Shown here: positions 34,101-42,564 of the stretch, one piece after another
Position numbering within the stretch: the first letter of the stretch is position 1
Layout of the letters: each line of letters starts with the position of its first letter
Assembly: GCF_002775205.1 (NCBI RefSeq)
Contig: NC_036448.1
Location: 5,172,572-5,236,571, forward strand
Source: Xiphophorus maculatus
Lineage: Eukaryota; Chordata; Actinopteri; Cyprinodontiformes; Poeciliidae
DNA length: 64,000 nt
Direction of reading: 5' to 3'
The notes under the pieces: model-generated
Told to the model about the DNA's origin: nothing
Database searches by the model: none
What the model saw: only the letters and a program-made list of their open reading frames with translations
Translations under genes and position numbers: made by a program

Positions 34101-35357
34101 ATGGCTTAATTATCTCCTCCTTGTGTAGATCAGTTCTCCAGAGACTTGCTACTGACCTAATTATTCTATTCAGGTGTGGTGCAGCAGAGGCACATCTAAA
34201 GGTTGCAGGACTGCGGCCCTCGAGGACTGGAGTTTGAGACCCCTGGTCAAGTCCATCCTTTTTCTCCTGAGTTCTCCTTGTCTCCATTGAGTCCTCCATG
34301 GTTCTGCTGAGTCCTTCTTGTTTCCATTGAGTCCTCTTGGTTTCCACTGAATCAGTTGTATTTTGGTTGAGTCCTTCATGTTTCTGTTGTGTCCTCTTTG
34401 TTTCCATTGAGTCCTTTGTGTTTTTGTTAAGTCCACCATGTTTCTGTTGAGTTCTCAGTGGCTCTCTTGAGTCTTCTGTTCTTCTTAAGATGTCTACTAT
34501 GTTTCTGGTGCATCTACTAACTTGAGTAAGTAGAAACTCAAGATTCAACAGAAGCTCCTATGTCTACAGTTTCCAGTGAGTCCGCTTCCTCTTTGTGATT
34601 CTACTAGTTTACCTTGTGTACTTACTGTTGAAGCAGCCAAAGTTTTACTCATATGACTCAGGTCAGACATTCTGTACGAAGATTTGAATCACTACCCCTT
34701 GCTAGTGATGTCCAAAATATCTGTGACAGGCACGCCTGTCTGGTCATAGCCTATAGTTTCAACGGAGGAAGGTGATGCGGAAGTCTTTGTTTCCTGACAT
34801 GTCTTCTTACACTATTGAAATGAAGAGCAGGCGCACAGTATTGGACTTTATGTAGACCTAAAATTAATGGAAAGACTTTATGAATATCTTTCAAGTGTAA
34901 TCCAATGTTTTTTATGCCTCTCTCCAACTTCACAGCTCTAATTTTGGACCTGCTGCTGGTCAGAGCCGTGAAGACGCTGGTGAGACGACGGACGCCCGTC
35001 CAGAACCGCTCCGACATCCTCTCAGCCTTCTTCGTGGAGCGCTACTCCTTCCCCTCGGGCCACGCCTCGAGGGCCACCATGTGCGCCCGCTTCTTCCTCG
35101 CCCAGGTGGCAGACACGGCCTCCATGAGGGTCCTGGTGGTTAGCTGGGCGGTCCTGGTGAGCTTATCTCGGCTGCTGCTCGCCAGGCACTATGTGACGGA
35201 TGTGGGCTTTGGCTTGGCCATGGGTTACTGCCAGTACAGCGTGGTGGAGAGGTTGTGGGTGACTTGGGACTCTCTGCAGGACTTGCTTTTCATTCGACTG
35301 AGGGAAAGCCTGGACAGGGCTTATGAGGGACTGTGGATGATAGAGTGGAAACATTAA
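31154..35357 (+). CDS. plpp6: Phospholipid phosphatase 6 (polyisoprenoid diphosphate phosphatase), complete, 2 exons
   Basis: Exons 31154-31541 and 34936-35357, 810 nt, 269 aa. The N-terminus (residues 1-55) is Ser/Arg-rich and disordered. Then come LAVDLWLSKKLGVCA, a PLPP6 hallmark, and hydrophobic helices of the PAP2 fold. PAP2 motif C2 is PSGH (169-172) and C3 is SRLLLARHYVTD (207-218, with His214 and Asp218 expected catalytic). Motif C1, normally K-x6-R-P, reads KTLVRRRTP (142-150), with Thr in the Arg position. The family dephosphorylates presqualene and farnesyl/geranylgeranyl diphosphates at ER and nuclear membranes. The start is the ATG in MSSPGSRR; the frame opens at a GTG further upstream. 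The junction CTGG|GTGAGG to cacag|CTC restores the conserved NLTLALILDLLLV. Confidence 0.93.
31922..31946. repeat. Poly-C/G tract of 25
   Basis: Uninterrupted run of C in the plpp6 intron; likely unstable, and a possible G-quadruplex former on the opposite strand. Confidence 0.95.
32000..33890 (+). other. plpp6: plpp6 intron, first half, no gene seen
   Basis: AT-rich intronic DNA with (TAA)-type runs (about 32579-32594) and a poly-T run at 33420-33434. No recognisable gene or element. Confidence 0.5.
33900..34550. repeat. 20-bp minisatellite in the plpp6 intron
   Basis: Degenerate tandem units of consensus near GAGTCCTTCATGTTTCCATT, 20 bp each; at least ten consecutive units are readable from 34268 to about 34480, with further units at 33930-34019 left of an inserted MITE. 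Because 20 is not a multiple of 3, the apparent minus-strand peptide repeats every 20 residues; it is not a gene. Confidence 0.85.
34020..34245. mobile_element. hAT-type MITE, 226 bp, inserted in the minisatellite
   Basis: Ends CAGGGCTCTCAAACTCCAG and CTGGAGTTTGAGACCCCTG form a terminal inverted repeat extended by GGCCTCGAGGGCCGCAGTCC-like arms. The 8-bp target duplication GTCAAGTC is exact (34012-34019 and 34246-34253) and is itself minisatellite-derived sequence. No coding capacity. Confidence 0.88.
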
Positions 35358-35499
35358 GTCATATGTGTGTGTACGTGTGTAGGGATGTGTGTGTGCGTGT
35401 ATGTATGTGTGTGTGTCTGGATCAGCCTTTGTGTTGAGAAAATGTGTAGGCTGTTTGTATTTAAAACCAAAAATCCTGCTGAATTTGAGTTATTTTTCA

Positions 35500-35505
35500 A
35501 ATAAA
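35500..35505 (+). terminator. plpp6: plpp6 poly(A) signal
   Basis: AATAAA lies 143 nt after the plpp6 stop, following a GT-rich 3' UTR (35363-35418). Confidence 0.8.
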
Positions 35506-35683
35506 GTCACGTATGTGCTGTTCTGAACTGGTGTTTCTGTTTTCTTCTCTGGTTTGAGAACGTCTAACGCGGTCGCATACTTAAAACGTTTGAAAATCAT
35601 GTGTCTCAACCCATGGTGGTGCCAACCCATATGAGGGTAGGTGGATTCTCTTTGGGGGGGAACTTAAGTTTGTCACTACAGAG

Positions 35684-35760
35684 CAGTGGTCTCCAACCTT
35701 TTTATTACCGCGAAACCGGTCAAGACTTAGCAATTTTGACATTCTGACATTTAATTACAA
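35684..35760. repeat. Truncated hAT end related to 8676-10068
   Basis: CAGTGGTCTCCAACCTTTTT, then 'attaccgcg' and 'ccggtcaagactta', corresponds to the reverse complement of the right end of the 1,393-bp hAT in fggy. No second terminus or target duplication was found. Confidence 0.6.
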
Positions 35761-35870
35761 AATGTCAGAAATAGATTTCATGAATAAAATATTAAAAAGA
35801 AATTTGCAGGTTTCTCTCTGGGCGCTCCGGCTTCCTGCTACAGTTTAAAATCATGACTGTAAACGCATTA

Positions 35871-36090
35871 TATATTTATAGATAGATATAGATATAGATA
35901 TAGAGACCTATATCTATATCTATCTATCTATTGATAGATATAGATATCTATCCATTTACCTATATATATATATATACAGTATATTTCTAATTTGATTGAG
36001 GAAAATATCCCTGATGAGAAAATAACCGGTTATTAGATATGTATAATATCTAATATCAAAAGATATCAAAATATCTTTTGATATTTCAAA
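35871..36090. repeat. AT-rich palindromes (cruciform-prone)
   Basis: GATA-type repeats at 35881-35903 face TATC-type repeats at about 35908-35930 as a near-perfect inverted repeat, followed by further GATA/TATC blocks to 35958. A second palindrome has 14-bp perfect arms (ATATCAAAAGATAT, 36053-36066 and 36071-36084) and a 4-bp loop. Confidence 0.8.
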
Positions 36091-37808
36091 AGATATCATT
36101 ATTAAGTGGGCAGTGACGTACAGATTAAGACACTTTATCAGGGTTTCCCTCAGTGTATTATAAGCCTGCTTTAACTACCCGTAACATGTAATTACCCAGT
36201 AATATTTCTACCTTTCCTGTCTACTTAACATCTTTTAATACAAAAACGGTGGACAGGCGGTGATCATTTCCATAGCAACGATCAGAAGCAAGACCGTGCC
36301 ACAGAACTACAGTGAGGTCATAGATGACGTCATGTACAGTTTAAGGCTCCCAAGAGTCAGTGCAAGAAGCACAAATCCGCTGCCAGGAACCACAAACGGA
36401 CCCCCAAAACGTCAAAGCTTTCGCTATTCTTAATTGTAACACCTCAGAATCACCCCGCCATCCTCTGTTTTAATAGTCTTTGGGTCTTAAAAAGTGTTAA
36501 ATGTCACAAAGTCTTGTCTTTCACACTGAAATCCCGTCCAGGTGTAGCTGCGTGTTTAGCTCCGCGTGCACCGCGTACAGCAGCGGTTCGCACGTGCTTC
36601 CTGATGAGGTTTGTTTGTGTTTCAACGTGAGCTGTCGGATTTCACGGCGCAAACTATATTTATGTGATCCCTGCTGGCGGGGAAAGTCAGCTCCCACTCA
36701 CCCAAGTTTCCGTCAGCTGCTGCCGGGCCTCTTGACTGTCATTATCCTGTGCGGCGCGTCTCTCGTGTTTCAGTGTTGGTGAACTGAGCCGCCGACACCT
36801 TCTGTTCAGCGCGCCGTCACCGAACCAAGCAAAACCCCGCGTCTAATGTCATGACTTCATCCTAAGGAGGTTAATGCGCGTCCTTAATGGCGCCGGGGAT
36901 CAACTGAAACATTATAAGCAGACAACTCAAAGCTGTGACGTTAAATGCAGTTTCCCTTTTGTCCGCCAGGGGGCAGCATGCGACATCTGCTCATTATTGA
37001 GATATTTCTTATCAATTATTAGTTTATATCGCAAGACAATTTTATTTTGAGGTGACAGCTCCTAAGTATAATGTTGAATTTCAATAAATGTAAGTGTATA
37101 ATAACGGGGGTTGGTATTAAGGTTGACAGAAAATTCAACGTAAATCTTTTTATCCACCATAAAATGTTCAGACATGGAACTTGTAATGGACTGGGAAAAG
37201 TTGTAGAGGAAAACAAATAACCAAATAATGACATTTGGTTATTTTTATCCCAATTTGGTACATGCACATGGCCATTTCATCCCCTCCTATTTCCATGAAG
37301 TACCTGTAAATAAACTACTTTTCTTTATAGTAAAGAATTCTCCTGAATTTATTTGCACAAATACATGTAAAATATTCATACATTATTGGAAAACGCATAC
37401 GCTCCGTTCCCATTTGTTTTGGTACTGGTCCGTGTTTGAGACGACGCAGGTGTTGCAAACAAATTTTGACTGCGCAAAGTTTCAAGTGTAAGTTTTCATT
37501 TGGTACAGTAAAAAAAAAAAAAAGACTCATTGTGAATGCTGTACTTTGATAGTTAATTGTTTTGATCCATATTTTGTTTTGTCCTTGTTATTCTTTGGAC
37601 TCATCAGACCCTGCAAATGTATTCACACACCTTGAACTTTCTTACCAGTTTAACTGTAAATTTTAATGTATTTAACCATAAATTTAAGAGATAGACCAAC
37701 AAAAGGTATTAGTAAAAGTAAAACAGAGCACAATAGATCCACTATATGCATCGCAGCTCTTATTAAGATACATTATTTACAGGGGGAAAAAAACATTGAG
37801 AGAAACTC
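36091..37808. other. Intergenic between plpp6 and myoc, no gene seen
   Basis: A somewhat CpG-richer patch at 36530-36900 contains only unsupported frames. 37600-37720 resembles the degenerate Tc1-like repeat at 7890. Nothing else was recognised. Confidence 0.45.
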
Positions 37809-38301
37809 TTAAACCTGCAGTATCTAACTTTTACAAAAATATGTTCTTTTATTTATTTACTTGTGAAAATTCTATCTTTTGACAGTATAATATGACACCG
37901 ATAATGTGTGAGAAATCAAGCTTCTCCTACTCCTTCCAGTGGTCCTATTGCCATCTGCAGAAGTGCACCGCTTCTGGTCAGGAACGACCAATCGGAGCCA
38001 GGAGGAGGGTTCGTGTACACATTTTCCAGGAAAACAGTTCATCCGGCGTCCTCTGTGACCGTGCTAGCTAGCCTTAGCGCTCATGGCATACTTCCTTGTC
38101 TGGAAGAAGCTGTAGTGTAGCAGAGAGCGAGGGAAAGATGTGAGCAGCGTGTACATGTGGGTGATTTACAGTGTTAAGACCCTGCTCCCGGCTCTCATTG
38201 GTTGTTTTTGACCGAGTGGTGTATTTCTGCAGATGACACAAAATAGAGTCAGTTTTAACAAATATGTAAAAAAAAAAAAAAGTTACATAATGCAGCTTTT
38301 A
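37809..38301. mobile_element. TTAA-ended MITE, copy 2
   Basis: Starts TTAAACCTGCAGTATCTAAC and ends GTTACATAATGCAGCTTTTA, matching copy 1 at 2373 in terminal sequence and in internal 'accaatcggagccaggagga' and 'ctctcattggttg' blocks. It is diverged, and its right TTAA has decayed. It ends beside the probable myoc poly(A) signal. Confidence 0.6.
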
Positions 38302-38303
38302 TT
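38298..38303 (-). terminator. myoc: Probable myoc poly(A) signal
   Basis: AATAAA on the minus strand, 103 nt past the myoc stop and overlapping the right edge of MITE copy 2. Confidence 0.6.
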
Positions 38304-38405
38304 TCTCTTTTTAAAAAAAGTGTCAAAGCTTTACAAAATTCATGCCCAATGAAACCAGTTGTATGTAGGTATATTCAACTGAACATGAGTCTCTCTAAGT
38401 CCCGT

Positions 38406-40014
38406 TTAGCTTCTTCCTTGACCAACCTGTCCCAGTCTCACATCGTAGGTGACCATGTGGAAGTTGTCCCAGGCGTACAGCTTCCTCTGGGCATGGTTGT
38501 AGTCCACCATGCTGTTGTAGCGGTACTTGTTCACGAAGGGCACAGCGACGGCCTGGCCCTCACCAGTGGCGGTGTCGAACATGTAATTGATGGAGGTGTT
38601 GGGTGTCATGTAGCTGGCCACCGTGTACAAGCGTCCACACACCATGAAGGCATTGCCAACCGAGTTCTTCCTGATCTTGGTCTCCCAGCTCCTCCTCACT
38701 TCCAGGCTCGCGGGATCCAGCTGGGAAATAACAATCGCCCCCTTCGCTTTGCCTGTGCTGTAGATGACCCACAGCCCCCGCTCGTCCGCCGCCAGGTCGA
38801 TGTCCGTGTAGCCGCCCCAGGAGTACGGGTGCTGTCCGTGAAAGCTGGCATGAGGCAAGTCCAGACGGGATGCAAGACTCTCTGAGGTGAGGTTGTAGCG
38901 AAGCAGGGTCCGGCTGCGTCTGCGCTGGTAGTACAGGGAACCTCGGTACATGGTGGCCCCTGTGCTTTCCACTGGCTCCGGCAGAACCAGGACCTTCATA
39001 GGAAAGCCTTTGGAAAACTGATCCATATCTTCATACACAAAGAGTTGGCGGATTTCTTTACCAACCGAATCGATTCGCCACACCGTCTTGTTGGTATAAT
39101 AGGGGCCTCTAGGGTCTGGATCCTGAAGCCACACTCCATATTTCCCTGTGATGGTGTCAGCTTTTCTGTGGAGCACGGGGTCTCCCACGGACAACAACTC
39201 TCCGCATTCTGAGGAAATGTTTGAACTGAGCTTTGGACTACTTGCTAGTTGGCTTCCCTCAGGAAGGAGGCGGGATGCAGGGACCTCTTTCACCTCAGCC
39301 TTCATTTCCTGATAGGAGGTATTTTCAAAGTGATATCCAGGGTCTGGAAAAAAAAAAAAACAGAATGCCAAACAATCAGTTTTCATTATGTCTAAGAATT
39401 AGTTTTATCTTGCGCAAGACGAAAATGTGAAACTTCTAAAGTTGTTTTCTGACAAAACCTGAGATCTGAAAACCTGGAATCTTCATTGTCACCACAAAAA
39501 CATTACCGTAAGTCTCTAATTCTAGCAACAACATACCTCCGAAAGGTCTGTTTTCATGCAGGGTTCCACCTGAGGTGTGTGTCTGCTCGCAGGGTCTCTG
39601 CCGGAGCCTCTCCGTCTCCCGGTTTAACTCGGCCACTGTGCCCTGCAGCTTCCGAACTTGCGCGTTCAGACGCTCCTGGTCCAGTTGCAGCTGGTTTCTT
39701 TCTCTTGTGACCTGGGCGTAAGCCTCCTGAAGATTCTCCTCGCTGCGCCTCAGCCCGCCAGAGGCGGTTCCCTGCTCCCCTCTTGCTGTCAGCCGGCTGA
39801 CCAGAGCTTCAAGCAAGGTGAGTCTGGTCAGGACTTCATCCATCTCTGATTTGGCACTTCCTCCGGGGCAACTGGACTCCTGCGGACTCACTACGGCGAA
39901 GGAGTAGACGCAGCGTCCGTTGGGATCATTGGAGCGGCTGAGAGAGGCTTGACCTTGGCTTTGGGAGAACACAGCAAAGCAGGATGAAGAGAGGAAAGAC
40001 AAGAGGAGAAGCAT
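38406..40014 (-). CDS. myoc: Myocilin, complete, 2 exons
   Basis: Exons 40014-39537 and 39343-38406, 1,416 nt, 471 aa. A hydrophobic signal peptide (MLLLLSFLSSSCFAVF) is followed by a region with a leucine-rich coiled coil (about residues 60-145, e.g. LTLLEALVSRL, LQLDQERLNAQVRKL). From about residue 215 the five-bladed olfactomedin propeller runs to the end. The two Cys that form the domain disulfide are present (SECGELL and FMVCGRL). Ca-site residues are conserved: Asp in YTDIDLA, Asn in GNAFMVCG and Asp in MVDYN. Myocilin is a secreted glycoprotein of eye drainage tissue and other matrices. The intron interrupts a Gly/Asp codon (FG|DPGY), and the olfactomedin domain with its linker is a single exon; human MYOC has three exons. 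dnm3 downstream on the other strand matches the human neighbourhood. Confidence 0.95.
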
Positions 40015-40104
40015 TTTGGAAGTCTTGATTGCAGCTTTATCTGTTTTCTGCTTGTCTGTCCCCGTCAGTTCAGGTTGATGCCTGAATCCCAGCAGAACTT
40101 TGAG

Positions 40105-40112
40105 TATTTATG
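40105..40112 (-). promoter_or_regulatory. myoc: myoc TATA box
   Basis: CATAAATA on the minus strand, about 90 bp before the start codon, implying a short 5' UTR of roughly 60-65 nt. No other TATA-like motif is closer. Confidence 0.65.
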
Positions 40113-40236
40113 CAGAAAAGACGAGGGGATGGACTAACCAGGGGGTGTGGAGTGTTTTTGTAAGTGCTCCATGTGTTTCTTTGTTTTTTTCTGATGGTGA
40201 AGGGGATGTGCCGAGACGGACAAACAACATGAAAAC

Positions 40237-40865
40237 CAGAGTTAGGTAATTACGTTTACTTGAGTAAATTTTGGAAGAAAAAGGAATGGTTTTATAAAGG
40301 ATTGCTACTCTTACTTGAGTAAAATTTCTGGATACAGTAACTTCACTTAATAAAAAAAAAAAAACATATTTTAACCAGAAATTCACTAATCTCAGTTTCA
40401 CGGTTGTGCTTTATGTTAAGGTGAGACCTCTTGTTTGGACACAATCTTTGTTGTTCTGCTGTAACTTCCATTAGTATCTGCTGAGTGTTGTGTCATTTAG
40501 CGATAAGATGAAGAATGTAGCAAACACCATGTTGCCACTGGACGCACGTCACCCTTTAAGAAAATGTAAGTTTAAGTTTCAAATTTTATATTGAAAAAAA
40601 TTAGCTGGGAATTTTTTATTTTATTTTTTTTTTATTCTGCTGTTATCAAAATGCAAGAACGTCAACGTAACCTCCTATTTTTGTCTGACGTCATTTTAAA
40701 TATTAAAATAATATTAAATACTTCTGCTTTACTGTGGGTATTCCAAGTTTTTACTCTAACTTGAATACTTTGAACGGCTGCTCTTTTTTTTTTAACTTTT
40801 GCTTGAGTCAGTTTGTGATGAAGTAGGGTTACTCTTACTCGAGTTTTGTGAACTCAACCCACCTC
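40237..40865. repeat. Fish interspersed repeat upstream of myoc
   Basis: Opens 'taattacgtttacttgagta' and closes 'gggttactcttactcgagtt...cccacctct', facing inverted 'ACTTGAGTAA/TTACTCTTACTCGAG' ends. Phrases are shared with 11434-11590. It has no coding sequence and may be a non-autonomous DNA element; no target duplication was confirmed. Confidence 0.5.
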
Positions 40866-41605
40866 TGCTGAAAACCTACGAGCGGAAGAATTAACCTTTT
40901 TTTTTTTTCTCCCCCTCCGTTGCTGAATTCCTGCTTTGTGTCTCAGCGTTTGGTCTGCCTCTACAGGCTGTTTTGACCGGACAATCTTTTTTTTTTTTTT
41001 ATGTGTCTAGCCGCCGTCACCGGCAGTTTTGTTTACTTCCTCAACAACCAGCGGCGTAGGAAGCGGGGGGGACGGGGGGGACATGTCCCCCCCAATATTG
41101 AAGCCAGGTGGATATGTCCCCCCCAAAAAATTGTACCGCAAAATATTGGATTTTGACATTTTTTTAACTAGCGTGCTTTTATTTTGAAGGCGCAGCATCG
41201 CCTTACGTCACGGTACTCCCCCTCCCCTCTCTGAACTGCTGAGTGAGCACTCAGAAGGGAGGGAAACAGCGACACAGAAGTCAGAAACTTGCGAATGAGG
41301 TAAAATGGTCTGTCGGGAATGCTGCTATGAATATTGCTTATTTATAACGTCTTGTTGTCAGTTCACTTTCATATATAGGAACTGAATCTTTTTGGTTTAG
41401 TCATCTTAGTCTTGGGATGATCACTCATCCAATATTTAACTGCTAACTTTCTCTAGACGTTTGCTACGCTAGCCAAAATGTCTTTTTTTTATATATATAT
41501 ATCTCATTTCAGTACAATGCCACCACCAACTAAAAGGCTGAAACAGCAGCAGGACTTACTCAGCTTTTTTAAAAAGAAGTAACGTCAGTGTGAGTAACAG
41601 TCACA

Positions 41606-41641
41606 CAACACAAGGGCAACACCTGTGTTGCCCTTGTGTTG
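41606..41641. repeat. Perfect 17-bp-arm inverted repeat inside hAT copy 1
   Basis: Arms CAACACAAGGGCAACAC and GTGTTGCCCTTGTGTTG with a 2-bp spacer, just downstream of the candidate first transposase exon. The mirror copy is at 61800-61835. Confidence 0.9.
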
Positions 41642-41947
41642 AAATTAGCCCGGTCTGGGCGTGCGTTTTACGAGGATTTTTTATTTTTTGTGTGGTTTTG
41701 CTTCGCCGAAATGGACAGATATTATACCTGCCGCGCTCCTGATCGTTAGTTAAAACCACAGGGAGAGTTAATTTTAATTCTTAGCAGCGGCTAACCAACA
41801 AATTAACTTCTGCACCTTTATTTCCTCAAATAAACTGCTGGCTCCTCTTTTTAGACTATAAATAGATTAACACAACATTGACAACTCTGTAGTTTTCTCT
41901 GTTCTGTACTGCAAACTGGAATTAAAGGCGCCATTTCTACCAAAGGT

Positions 41948-42044
41948 CTGGACAGACTGGCGACCTGTCTAGGGTGTACCCCACACCAGAACCTCCCGAC
42001 CCCACTAAGGGACAAGGGTGTACAGAAAATGGAAGGATAGATGG
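41948..42044 (+). mobile_element. Nested 5'-truncated retroposon tail (L2/SINE type) in hAT copy 1
   Basis: 97 bp starting 'ctggacagactggcgacctg' and ending in a GGATAGATGG tail, the typical 3' end of fish L2-like LINEs and their SINEs. A 15-bp target duplication ATTTCTACCAAAGGT flanks it (41933-41947 and 42045-42059). Confidence 0.8.
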
Positions 42045-42564
42045 ATTTCTACCAAAGGTTTAGAATGCGTTTTTGAACCAGATGCTTCAAAGCGCCCTGT
42101 CCATAATTCTTCAACACACTGTCAGCTCCCTGTCAGAAAGACTTTAGTTCAGAGTCCATAAGATAATACTCTGAAAGGATTTTAATGGATTTATTTTATT
42201 TGCCTCTGCGATTAACTCTGCGCGTAAAGTCTGTAATGTGACAAATAAAATGTTTTGTTTGATTTAAAATTGGCCATGTTAGGCTCAAGAGCTGTACCTC
42301 ATTTCTGAAACCATCTCATATGTTTAGGAGCAACAATGCAGGGACAGCACAAAGGAGACAGGAAAAGGAGAGGATAGTGCAACCGGGCTAGAGGCAGGAA
42401 GTCAGAGTGAGGGAGAGACAGGAGTGGAGCAACAGGTAAGATAGAGTAACTCATACGAGTAGATACTTCATGAGAGTCCACAAAAAAAGTTGAAAATTTT
42501 AATCTTTTGCTTGTAGTAAGTGTAGTTCAGGGGCATTGAGTGACATTGTAACTTTTACTTCTAG

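Noticed and set aside
34066-34548. 160-residue minus-strand open frame with repeated TQQKHEGLN-like units
   Set aside because: It is the translation of the 20-bp minisatellite plus the MITE inserted in it; the 20-residue period simply reflects a 20-bp unit. No start context, homologous domain or splice partner.
33900-34550. Minisatellite considered as a CRISPR-like array
   Set aside because: Units are head-to-tail without unique spacers and the genome is vertebrate.
38349-38885. 178-residue plus-strand open frame across myoc
   Set aside because: Antisense shadow of the olfactomedin exon; the minus-strand frame encodes unmistakable myocilin.
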